From the NCBI GenBank assembly GCA_950097015.1, contig CATNEN010000039.1:2740001-2804000 (forward strand): a DNA stretch of 64,000 nt, given 5' to 3'. How positions within the stretch are numbered: the stretch's first letter is position 1; every line of letters starts with the position of its first letter. This document shows, one piece after another, positions 22,555 to 33,575 of the stretch. Position numbers and translations under genes: made by a program. Source of the stretch: Macrostomum hystrix (Eukaryota > Platyhelminthes > Macrostomidae). Below the pieces are notes generated by a model. The model did no database searches and had not been told where the DNA came from. It saw only the letters and a program-made list of their open reading frames with translations.

Positions 22555-24358
22555 CATCAAGTGACAAGATCACTGGCAAAGTGATAGAGAATGGCAGTTA
22601 GACCGGAGTCTTCAGAGACAACTGGACCTCCTCCTGCAGCTCTCAGAAGCACAGACTCAATCTGACAAGCCAGTTGCATCCCAGGCTTGTCAAATCGTTG
22701 GTCAATAGCTGAGACAGCAATGTCCAGTAACTCGAAATACTGCTTCTTGTAGTACTCCATTGCTGTGAGCTGAGCTGGCTGTCTACCATCCCTATTGGAA
22801 TAAATCTCAAAAACCAGTGGACACACGACATGGGTGTCAAAAATGTGGCTCCAAAGTGTGATGCAACACAAAATGCTATAATAACCTAACCAACTAACTA
22901 CACTTTATAAAAAAGAAAAGTTTGTGCACTGTGGTGCGACGCCCTAGCAATGTCCTACAATGCAATGCAACATCAAAAAAGTCTGAAAATGCGACAAACA
23001 GTTGGACGCAATTTTTCAACTTATTCCAATAGGGGCTGTCATCATCAAAATGCTGTGGACATCATCGGGCTCTTGGAACCTTTGGATCATCAAGTCCGCA
23101 TGACTTAGCTTCATTGATTGTGGACACATATAGTCATAATTGTTAAGGATACTAGAAATTGTTGCGGCTTGAGGCTAGATGTGTCTGGAAATGAAAAACA
23201 GATTATCATTCAGCAAGGCAACTTTTTGAAAAAGTACACAAGGTCTTAAGCAATGGCTAGCGCATTTCACACAATTGTAACTGATGATATAGCTTCCTGA
23301 ACTACCAAATTCATGGAATAGGCCGTGCAGTGCACAAATATGGCCCTTGGCTCAATCTACTGAATGCGCTTGGCAACTCCACTGATAGAGCCAGCCATAG
23401 GCGAGCAACCATCATATCCTTGACCTCAAATGCAATGGTTATCCAAAGAAAGCCTTGAGAGGGCATCTAGCAGTAGTCTGGAAATTCCTGTAGCAGAGGT
23501 ATCTGAAACTTCATAAAAGCCCACAAAGTCTTCTTACACATTAAACTGACCGTCATCCTATCTCAATGCACATCTGCTGCTTACCTTTGCAATCTGTAGT
23601 CTCATCCGCAAGTACAGCATAGAACTTGGCAACTTTGATGAGTTGGATCAGTGTTCGCAGCACTTGGTTGCTCATCAGCTTGAGTATCTCATTTTGAATG
23701 TCATGACTCAAATATTTACATCGATGAGATCCCTGCAGGAAGGCTAGAAGCTTGCTATCATCAGTAGTCCATAGTCTAAGAAGCTGCACAAGGTTGCCTC
23801 ACCCAATCCATGGCCTCTCACACTCAGACCCTGTTTGCCTAAAAACTGAAGTGATGTCACAACTGGATGAAGACCCTTTTGGTTTGTCACCTGGTCTTGG
23901 TTCTTCTGCTGGACAAGTTGAGAGTCAATGGTTTGTTCCTTTGTATAGTGGACCCACTTCTCCATTGCCTCTCAGTGCTGAGTCAAGTTTTGATGAGTAG
24001 TGAAGTCCCTGCTCATGTCTTTCCAATTCTGGAACCCATTGACACAGAAAGCCTGCTCGGGCCTTGAGCAAAATCTTAGCAATCCAAGAGTGTGAGCATC
24101 GTGGCAGTGTTGGCAAAAAACTGACTGCTTTTCTTCATCCCAATGAAGCCAGGGAAATTTCTTGAAGTTAGAATGTTGAAAACTATGGTTCTTCTTCCCA
24201 AAAGTCTTCATTGGAAATCTCTTTTTTGGTTGGCTTGGAGCAAAAACTAGCACTGGATTAGACTTATGTTTGACAACAGGCTCATTGCCAGCTGTAATTA
24301 AAGAAACATCAGGAGTAGACTCTGATGAAGCCATGTCTTTGCTCAGACTCCTGTCCAT
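22555..24358 (-). pseudogene. Decayed hAT-type transposase (ZMYM1/DUF4371-like)
   Basis: Reading right to left: 24358-23972 encodes FPMKTFGKKNHSFQ, WLHWDEEKQSVFCQHC and GFQNWKDM, the TTF-type zinc finger that opens this family. 23965-23553 encodes LSHDIQNEILKLMSNQVL and KFYAVLADETTDCKGKQQM, the DUF4371 core with its ETTD acid cluster. About 23530-23290 retains a GQGYDG and SGVAKRIQ stretch with stop codons, and 22871-22557 encodes YFELLDIAVSAIDQRFD. Frameshifts and stops separate the blocks and the dimerisation domain is missing, so it cannot make a full transposase. A terminal-like stretch GTAGCCAAGGGCGGCGG on the minus strand near 24990 may be the outer end of the element. The PHD transposon lies immediately beyond its left edge. 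Confidence 0.8.
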
Positions 24359-26640
24359 TATGTGTGTCCAAAGAGATGTCTTATTTATGCATATGCCTGT
24401 GCAGACGAGGCAAAAGTTGAAATGTTCCCTGTTTGCTTTTCACTTTGGATGAAAATAGGGAATTTGTGCCATAATATGTATGCTACATATTGCCTGGGGT
24501 TGTAGAATGTGGGAGGCAAATTTTAGAATTAAAGCCCAGTAAGAGCACAAGCACATTGTGCATGTACATGAATGACCACACTATACTATACTGTGTACAA
24601 ATGTACATACAACAATCCAACCCTCATTCCCCCATGACCCCCTGTGCTAGCACTGGGGGAGAGAGATTCTTCTAATGGAAAGGGCCAAGGGGTGGGTTAG
24701 AGTTGCGTAAGGCAGACCTATGCTTTGAGGAGTAAAGCTAAGCAGACTATGAACACTATGAATGGATAATAAGTTGGGGTGGGACAAGAAGCACTAAATG
24801 TGACAAATGACTACAACTATTTGCTTATTTCTATTGTTTCAAGGCCAAATAAAAAATACCATTAAAACATAAAATGTAACAGTTTTTGTGCATGCTAAAG
24901 TTGGAGGGCACTTTGTATTGAGTGCCACACCTACTAAATTTCAGGGGGCATGTGCCCCTTGTGCTGCAGGCTTCCGCCGCCCTTGGCTACACCATGTCCA
25001 TCTATCTATCCATCTATTTTATATATCTATAAGGTTTTATTATAGATATATAGCAACATGGGCTCTTTTCCATATTTATAAACTACTTTTCTATCTACTG
25101 CAATATGCTTATTATTGCTAATTAGCATCCATTATTATTTGAAATATACTGTACTATATGGGAAACAAAACACTCTTTATAATTATATATGCATTCAATA
25201 ACTTGATATCTAATTCTAAGTGCCTAAGTGGCTATACTTATGAATTACTGCTTATTTATACTTATTCTTTATATCCAGTCTACAAGGCTTCTAGTGAATC
25301 AGACTCCAAAATCCTAAGGGTAATTGATAAAACACAACATATATTTGAAATACTATAATTGTATATATAGTACACTAGTATATGGTATATAGTATATAGT
25401 ATACAGTATATAGTAGTATGTAGTTGTATACACAGTTGTATATTATTGTTTAATAACAAAATCAAGTAATGGTCCTAGGGCTAGGCCTACTAGTAAATTT
25501 TTTACTATATAGCTATAGTAAAATAAAATAATGTGACATTCATTAATTAACCTTTGTTTAATTTTTTTGTTATTTCTAACTTCAATATCAATCCTCTAAA
25601 AAGTTTGCAAATCCATTAAAAATGTATTGAAAATCCTGTAGAGCTATTAAAAGCAAAATTATAAAAATAATTCGATAATTGTATGATTGTATAATCAAGT
25701 GCATGACAAAAATGAAAAATCATAAATTTGAGTTTTGTTTTGATAACAGGTTTAATTTGCTTGTTTTAATTTTAGAATACTCATTATGTTGGTATATAGT
25801 GTAAAAGTCTATACAAACAGGGCAACATATCAAAAGGGACCTAATAGACTGTGATAGAACACCTAATGAATGAATCTAGATTATATGTTCACTATTGTAA
25901 GGCTTTTTAAACAGGGCTAATCAGTTTATTTTCTTGTTTATAGTAGTGATTCTATTTGCATAAGTGATATCTGTTCTTCCTAACATTTTCCCTACTTAAA
26001 TCATATTTACTATTGACACAAACTAAAGTTTAGTTTGCGTCCTTAGTGTGTACCCGGCATTGGAGGGTCAGAGCCTCAACCAAGCCATCCTCTCTTCTTC
26101 CTATGTCTTCACTGCTTTCTAAACTGACTCAGTTAAAATAAGTTATCTTTCTAGAAAATATTTTGAGTTGTATTTTGTCAGTTCTTACCTTATTTGGCTC
26201 ACTGACAGGTAGATTTTTTGTAAAATATAAAAGGTATTGTAAATACCAGAAAGAAATTATGGTTTAAATTTTAATGCTTATATAAAATAAGAGGGCCTGT
26301 ATATTTAAATACTTGAATAAATGCCATTAATATTGGCAATGCGATAAAACAAAAAATGGCACAACCCTTTTTCACCATTGTTTCCAAAATTTCCATCATT
26401 GTATACTACTTAAGAATATAAAGGACTTTTACAGGTTTTTACAGCCCAATGTATATTTATATGGAAGAATAAACAAAAACATTTATTGTCCATTAATCTA
26501 TAGACAAGGTTTCTGTTATAAAGTTAGTATTGATTTTAACCAAGGTTAATAAGTGGGCTCTACATTTTTTGCCAGGCATTTCGGTGCCCAGTCTTGCTTT
26601 TCGGTACCTTTTTGATCCAGTCAGTTGTCAGTGAATATTT
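24359..26640. other. AT-rich gene-poor stretch
   Basis: Apart from the possible hAT terminus near 24990 and a TATA/TAGT-rich low-complexity stretch around 25370-25460, I see nothing that supports a gene. Base composition is strongly AT, unlike the GC-rich exons on either side. Confidence 0.55.
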
Positions 26641-26703
26641 GCTTACCATTGTAAATGATATTTGAGGAATTTTTACATGGCACACTGTTGTATCTGCTAA
26701 GCT

Positions 26704-26718
26704 CGCCTGTCTTCGCAG
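26704..26718 (+). promoter_or_regulatory. Splice acceptor just before NOP2 start codon
   Basis: CGCCTGTCTTCGCAG ends eight bases before the ATG. It is either a 5' UTR intron acceptor or a trans-splicing acceptor for a spliced leader, a process known in flatworms. The sequence alone cannot decide. Confidence 0.45.
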
Positions 26719-26726
26719 CTGGTACC

Positions 26727-29700
26727 ATGGGCCGCAAAGACTATCGGCTGCAGCCGCAGCGGGGCCCTGGCCGCAAAGCCAGACGCCAGAAAGACCCGAA
26801 GCTGCCAGCTGGGCTGGAGGACGAGGCCTCCGACAACTCCAAAGGCGGCTCTGGTCCGCGCCAGCTCAGCAGTCGGCAGAAGCAGCGACTGAAGCGCCGG
26901 TCAGAGAAGCAAGCCGCCGCCGCCATTAAGAAGATGGAAAAGCAGAAAAAGCAAGTGGAAGCAAAGGGCACCGACCATGCTGGGTGAGTTTCTGTGCTCA
27001 AATGTTTTAGGTATTAACGCTGCCGCTCAAGCTAAATTAAATCATGAAGTACTGAAGTTTAATCCTGACGCTATGAATGAGATCCTGAAGTTTTTTGTTA
27101 TTCAGATCCTGAAGTTAATCATGAATGAGATCCTGAAGTTAATCATGAATGAGATCCTGAAGCTAATTATGATTGAGATCCTGAAGTTTTTTGTTATTCA
27201 GATCCTGAAGTTAATTATGATTGAGATCCTGAAGTTAATCATGAATGAGATCCCGAAGTTACTTATGAATGAGATCCTGAGGTTAATTATGAATGAGATC
27301 CTGAAATTAATCATGAATGAGATCCTGAAGCTAATTATGATTGAGATCCTGAAGTTTTTTGTTATTCAGATCCTGAAGTTAATTATGATTGAGATCCTGA
27401 AATTAATCATGAATGAGATCCTGAAGCTAATTATGATTGAGATCCTGAAGTTTTTTGTTATTCAGATCCTGAGGTTAATTATGAATGAGATCCTGAAGCT
27501 AATTATGATTGAGATCCTGAAGTTTTTTGTTATTCAGATCCTGAAGTTAATTATGATTGAGATCCTGAAGTTAATCATGAATGAGATCCTGAAGCTAATT
27601 ATGATTGAGATCCTGAAGTTTTTTGTTATTCAGATCCTGAAGTTAATTATGATTGAGATCCTGAAGTTAATCATGAATGAGATCCTGAAGCTAATTATGA
27701 TTGAGATCCTGAAGTTTTTTGTTATTCAGATCCTGAGGTTAATTATGAATGAGATCCTGAAGCTAATTATGATTGAGATCCTGAAGTTTTTTGTTATTCA
27801 GATCCTGAAGTTAATTATGATTGAGATCCTGAAGTTAATCATGAATGAGATCCTGAAGCTAATTATGATTGAGATCCTGAAGTTTTTTGTTATTCAGATC
27901 CTGAAGTTAATTATGATTGAGATCCTGAAGTTAATCATGAATGAGATCCTGAAGCTAATTATGATTGAGATCCTGATGTTAATTATGAATGAGATCCTGA
28001 AGTTAATTATGAATGAGATCCTGAGGTTAATTATGAATGAGATCCTGAAGTTAATAATTAGTTAAGCTAAGTAGCCCAGCGGTTAGAGCTTCGGAGTTTT
28101 GACCTATAGGTCGAGAGTTCGAATCTTGGCCCAGGCAGACGTTTCGTTTTCTCGAGCAACAGTTATTCCCCACTTTGCCTGCTCGCAGTCGACCTGTTCG
28201 TCAGCTGAAGTCGGGCGGCAAAGATAAAGAAGAGGAGGAACTGGAGGATCAGGAGGAGGACGTCGATAGTCTAGACGATCTAGCCGCCGAAGACGATGAT
28301 GACGGAGTCAACAGGAAGCGGCTGCGGCTAGATCTTGATGACGATGATGATGAAGACGCCGAAGGGGGTGACGGTGATGGGCGTGGCGGTCAGACCCTAC
28401 TGGAAGAAGAGGACGAAGACTATCTGAATGACGACTTTTCTGTTGAGTCAGACGAGGATGAGGACTCGGCTGAAAGCGAGGAAGACAAGGCGAAAGCGGA
28501 CGGCGAGGATGACGACGAAATGGGCGAGGGCGAGGAAGAGGCAAAAGCTGAGGTGGAGCAGGCAAGTTTTGGGGCTGGCTCGGCGCTTAACTTAGGGTAA
28601 AATCGGCGATCCACTGAGGGTTAAATTGAGGATCCACTGAGGGTTAAATTGAGGATCCACTGAGGGTTAAATTGAGGATCCACTGAGGGTTAAATTGAGG
28701 ATCCACTGAGGGTTAAATTGAGGATCCACTGTGGGTTAAATTGAGGATCCACTGAGGGTTAAATTGAGGATCCACTGAGGGTTAAATTGAGGATCCACTG
28801 AGGGTTAAATTGAGGATCCACTGAGGGTTAAATTGAGGATCCACTGAGGGTTAAATTGAGGATCCACTGAGGGTTAAATTGAGGATCCACTGAGGGTTAA
28901 ATTGAGGATCCACTGAAGGTTAAATTGAGGATCCACTGAGGGTTAAATTGAGGATCCACTGAGGGTTAAATTGAGGATCCACTGAGGGTTAAATTGAGGA
29001 TCCACTGAGGGCTAAATTGAGGATCCACTGAGGGTTAAATTGAGGATCCACTGAGGGCTAAATTGAGGATCCACTGAGGGTTAAATTGAGGATCCACTGA
29101 GGGTTGGATTGAGGATCCACTGAGGGTTAAATTGAGGATCCACTGAGGGCTAAATTGTGGATCCACTGAGGGCTAAATTGAGGATCCACTGAGGGTTAAA
29201 TTGAGGATCCACTGAGGGTTAAATTGAGGATCCACTGAGGGTTAAATTGAGGATCCACTGAGGGTTAAATTGAGGATCCACTGAAGGTTAAATTGAGGAT
29301 CCTTTGAGACTTAAATTTGCCATCTATGTTCGCCCATTTTGGCCCGAGTCCTATTTATTTTATGATTCTATAATTTTCACCTACAAACACCTGAAAATCG
29401 CAACAGGTCGAAGAGGACCGAGCGGCTCCCTCTGATCTCTCGGAGCTTGACGGCCGCATCGACGGCCTGCTTCAGTTGCTGGGCAGCGGCGGGGGCGACA
29501 AGAAATCCTCCGGTGGCGGAAAATTCTCCCGCGCCGACTGCCTGGACAGGCTTTGCCGCCTGCTGTGCATGCGCTTCTCCTACAATGCCTTTCTCATGCA
29601 ACGCCTGCTGGACCTGTACCCCAAGGACATCCTGGACTTCCTGCAATCTAACGAGGTCGACCGGCCGATGACTCTGCGCGTCAATGCGTTGAAAACTCGG

Positions 29701-32700
29701 CGCAAAGATCTGGCCCAGGCTTTGATTTCTCGCGGCGTCAATCTGGACCCCTTCGACAAGTGGTCCAAGGTCGGCCTGGTTGTGTACGACTCTCAGGTGC
29801 CTCTGGGAGCTACACCTGAGTACCTTGCTGGACACTACATGCTACAGGGCGCTGCCAGTATGCTGCCTGTGCTGGCGCTGGACCCGAAGTGAGTACCAAC
29901 GGCTGATGGACTGGGGGTGACAGCTGATGTGCTGAATGACTCTCAGGGGTGACAGCTGATGTGCTGAATGACTCTCAGGGGTGACAGCTGGTGTGCTGAA
30001 TGACTGTCAGTGGTGACAGCTGGTGTGCTGAATGACTCTCAGGGGTGACAGCTGGTGTGCTGAATGACTCTCAGGGGTGACAGCTGGTGTGCTGAATGAC
30101 TGTCAGGGGTGACAGCTGATGTGCTGAATGACTCTCAGTGGTGACAGCTGATGTGCTGAATGACTCTCAGGGGTGACAGCTGGTGTGCTGAATGACTGTC
30201 AGGGGTGACAGCTGATGTGCTGAATGACTCTCAGTGGTGACAGCTGATGTGCTGAATGACTCTCAGGGGTGACAGCTGGTGTGCTGAATGACTCTCCGGG
30301 GTGACAGCTGATGTGCTGAATGACACTCAGGGGTGACAGCTGATGTGCTGAATGACTCTCATGGGTGACAGCTGATGTGCTGAATGACTCTCAGGGGTGA
30401 CAGCTGATGTGCTGAATGACTCTCATGGGTGACAGCTGATGTGCTGAATGACTCTCAGGGGTGACAGCCGATGTGTTGAATGACTCTCAGTGGTGACAGC
30501 TGATGTGCTGAATGACTCTCAGGGGTGACAGCTGGTGTGCTGAATGACTCTCAGGGGTGACAGCCGATGTGCTGAATGACTCTCAGGGGTGACAGCTGAT
30601 GTGCTGAATGACTCTCAGGGGTGACAGCCGATGTGCTGAATGACTGTCAGGGGTGACAACTGATGTGCTGAATGTGAAATGTGAAACTGTATGAGCAATG
30701 CACTAAGTGCTCAACAGGGTGACATTGTATTGTGGTTGCTAAGTCGTTCGGCCTCGCCCAGGTTCGTGTGCTGGTGTGCTCAGGCTTCACCTGATATCGG
30801 CTTAAGTTCCTGGAAAGCTTTCTCACTCTCCTCTTGTCTTGCCTTCTGAATTTTTAGAGTTTCATATTTCTCACTTTGCTTCCTCTTTATCTTTCATCAG
30901 CTTTTAGTGTATGCTGATGAAAGAAAAAAAGCTGGTAGTGTCACGGGCAAAATAGCACGCTTTGTCTTTAATTTTAGACTCCATTTCATATTTTCTCTTA
31001 CCTTCGTCTGTTGTTTTGTTTAAGGTGTGCCGTCTGCTTTCAAAAATGCACAAAAGGCAGTGAGGGCACGACTTTGACCTGCTCACCTTAGACCCAATCC
31101 TGAACGGCTCACCTTAGACCCAATCCTGAACGGCTCACCTTAGACCCAATCCTGACTTACACACACTCCCTACAGACCCAGCCTTGACCTACTCACTCCC
31201 TACAGACCCAGCCTTGACCTACTCACTCCCTACAGACCCAGCCTTGACCTACACACTCCCTTCAGACCCAGCCTTGACCTACTCACTCCCTACAGACCCA
31301 GCCTTGACCTACTCACTCCCTACAGCCCTGCTCTACTCACTCCCTACAGACCCAGCCTTGACCTACTCACTCCCTACAGCCCTGCTCTACTCACTCCCTA
31401 CAGACCCAGCCTTGACCTACTCACTCCCTACAGACCCAGCCTTGACCTACTCACTCCCTTCAGACCCAGCCTTGACCTACTCACTCCCTACAGACCCAGC
31501 CTTGACCTACTCACTCCCTACAGCCCTGCTCTACTCACTCCCTACAGACCCAGCCTTGACCTACTCACTCCCTACAGCCCTGCTCTACTCACTCCCTACA
31601 GACCCAGCCTTGACCTACTCACTCCCTACAGACCCAGCCTTGACCTACTCACTCCCTTCAGACCCAGCCTTGACCTACTCACTCCCTACAGACCCAGCCT
31701 TGACCTACTCACTCCCTACAGCCCTGCTCTACTCACTCCCTACAGACCCAGCCTTGACCTACTCACTCCCTACAGCCCTGCTCTACTCACTCCCTACAGA
31801 CCCAGCCTTGACCTACTCACTCCCTTCAGACCCAGCCTTGACCTACTCACTCCCTTCAGACCCAGTCTTGACCTAATCACTCCCTACAAACCCAGTCTTG
31901 ACCTTCTCACTCGCTACAGACCCAGTCTTGACCTTCTCACTCCCTACAGACCCAGTCTTGACCTACTCACTCCCTACAGACCCAGCCTTGACCTACTCAC
32001 TCCCTTCAGACCCAGCCTTGACCTACTCACTCCCTACAGACCCAGCCTTGACCTACTCACTTGCCCGCAGGCCGCAGGAGAAGGTGTTGGACCTGTGCGC
32101 AGCTCCTGGCGGCAAGACCACCTACATAGCTGAGCTGATGCGCAACACTGGCCTAGTCATGGCCAACGAGGCCAATCGCGAGCGGGCCAAAGCCGTCGTT
32201 GGCAACGCGCACAGGCACGGCCTGAACAATATTGTTGTCTGCGTTGGAGACGGCAGGGAATTCCCGCGCACAATGCACAACTTCGACCGGGTGCTGGTTG
32301 ATGCGCCCTGCACTGGCACCGGCGTCATCGCCAAGGACCCCTCGGTGAAGGCCAGCAAGGAGGAGAAGGATGTGCTGAAGTGCAGCCACCTGCAGAAGCA
32401 GCTGTTATTGGCTGGTATCGATGCGGCCAAGGTGGGCGGCACGGTGGTCTATTGCACCTGCAGCGTGCTGGTAGACGAGAACGAAGCGGTTGTGGACTAC
32501 GCACTGCGCAAGCGCCGGGTTAAACTGTTGGAAACCAGCCTGCCTATCGGTGAGCCCGCATTCAGGGCCTTCCGCGACAAGAAATTCCACCCGAGCCTGG
32601 GCCTGGCCAAGCGCATCACGCCGCATCAGCACAATATGGACGGCTTCTTTGTGGCTAAGCTGGTCAAATCCGCAGCCAAGCCCGCTGCTGCTACTGTCAC

Positions 32701-32740
32701 CGCTACTCATAGTAGTGCAGTTGGCAACGGTGCCGAATAA
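26727..32740 (+). CDS. NOP2: NOP2, 28S/25S rRNA cytosine-C5 methyltransferase (four exons)
   Basis: Exons 26727-26983, 28189-28561, 29407-29888 and 32071-32740 join in phase to 593 residues (yeast Nop2 is 618). The start ATG lies eight bases after a CTTCGCAG acceptor, so a 5' UTR intron or a spliced-leader site is likely. Residues 1-210 are basic then strongly acidic, as in nucleolar proteins. The methyltransferase half has RPMTLRVNALKTRR, LDLCAAPGGKT (residues 377-387, S-adenosylmethionine binding), DAPCTGTGV with Cys451 and YCTCS with Cys501, the catalytic cysteine pair of RNA m5C methyltransferases, and a C-terminal HQHNMDGFFVAKL. It methylates large-subunit rRNA in the nucleolus during ribosome assembly. 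Intron 2 is GC-AG (CAG|GCAAGT) because phase excludes the nearby GT. Every intron is filled by a minisatellite. AATAAA is at 32902. Confidence 0.96.
27060..28062. repeat. 24 bp minisatellite filling NOP2 intron 1
   Basis: About 42 units of 24 bp alternate between GATCCTGAAGTTAATCATGA-type and TTTTTTGTTATTCAGATCCT-type sequence, grouped in higher-order blocks of about 96 bp. The multiple-of-three unit leaves a 362-codon ORF open; it is out of phase with exon 1 and is a repeat artefact. The second unit type looks like a 3' splice site. Confidence 0.95.
28064..28140 (+). repeat. tRNA-like SINE head before NOP2 exon 2
   Basis: An A box (TAGCCCAGCGGTTAGAGC) and a B box (GAGTTCGAATCTTGG) lie about 50 bases before the exon 2 acceptor. 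The acceptor stem does not pair, so a SINE relic is more likely than a tRNA. Confidence 0.55.
28600..29310. repeat. 23 bp minisatellite filling NOP2 intron 2
   Basis: About 30 near-identical copies with core GGGTTAAATTGAGGATCCAC. It begins about 40 bases after the GC donor and fills most of the 845-base intron. Confidence 0.96.
29905..30672. repeat. 33 bp minisatellite in NOP2 intron 3
   Basis: About 23 copies with core GGTGACAGCTGATGTGCTGA followed by ATGACTCTCAGGG, starting within 40 bases of the exon 3 donor. Confidence 0.95.
31085..31170. repeat. 26 bp short tandem repeat in NOP2 intron 3
   Basis: About three copies with core GGCTCACCTTAGACCCAATC, leading into the 30 bp array. Confidence 0.85.
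31160..32065. repeat. 30 bp minisatellite repeating a 3' splice-site-like unit
   Basis: About 29 units with core CTACTCACTCCCTACAGACC; some shorter units carry GCCCTGCT. Each contains a pyrimidine-rich tract ending in CTACAG. The last unit diverges and provides the real exon 4 acceptor, TTGCCCGCAG at 32061-32070. Confidence 0.95.
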
Positions 32741-33084
32741 TGGATTCTTCTGCGCATTTTCTACTTCCTAATGACCTGTGCAGAGCAGGTCACTTTGAAT
32801 CGGATCAGTTATGAATGGAAAATCATTTCTCGCAATCGTGCTATCCTTAAGTTGCCTCTCCTAATGGCGCTTTGAAATTATTTTCTGCGCTACCGTTGTC
32901 GAATAAAATTGGCATTTTCTTGAGAACTCGTCTGCCCTTTTGTTATTGGCTTCTTTCTGTTTGCTATGCTTTTAAGTTTAGATAAAATCGTAATAGGCAC
33001 TTTCAAACTGAACAACATTAGTCTCAGACTCTAATTCAGTCTAACAAGCATGAAAATCAACTTAATCCACTTTGTAAACCCATA
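32741..33084. other. NOP2 3' UTR and spacer
   Basis: Noncoding. AATAAA at 32902-32907 is the likely NOP2 polyadenylation signal. Confidence 0.6.
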
Positions 33085-33372
33085 ATGATATTCCCTTAAA
33101 CCCACATCTAAACTGAGATTCCCTTAAACCCACATCTAAACTGAGATTCCCTTAAACCCACATCTAAACTGAGATTCCCTTAAACCCACATCTAAACTGA
33201 GATTCCCTTAAACCCACATCTAAACTGAGATTCTCTTAAACCCACATCTAAACTGAGATTCCCTTAAACCCACATCTAAACTGAGATTCCCTTAAACCCA
33301 CATCTAAACTGAGATTCCCTTAAACCCACATCTAAACTGAGATTCCCTTAAAGCCACATTTAAACCCAATCT
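33085..33372. repeat. 28 bp minisatellite upstream of ZMYND11
   Basis: About ten copies with core TTAAACCCACATCTAAACTG, ending about 200 bases before the ZMYND11 start codon. Confidence 0.95.
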
Positions 33373-33575
33373 TAAATTTATTTGAACTGAACTAGCCCCA
33401 GTTTGAGCAGTCTTGAGCAGGTGTGTCAGGTGTGTGCAATTCGGCCCAAATGTTTTCAGCCGAGTCGCAACCCGCCTTCCAAGCCAGACGAGGCCAACTC
33501 CACCTGACAGACTAGGATCTTTAGTTTAGCAAGTAAATTCTGAGTCAGTCCGCGCCAGCTCAGAGCTCCGCCATC

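Noticed and set aside
26977-28065. 362-codon ORF as a membrane-like repeat protein
   Set aside because: It lies within NOP2 intron 1, is out of phase with exon 1 and consists only of a 24 bp tandem repeat.
28562-28598. GT donor at about 28598 for NOP2 exon 2
   Set aside because: It would leave phase 2 and break the frame with exon 3, which starts at phase 0; the GC donor at 28562 keeps phase.
31184-31876. 230-codon ORF with Leu-Thr-Tyr-Ser repeats
   Set aside because: Made by the 30 bp intronic array; flanking exons define NOP2 without it.
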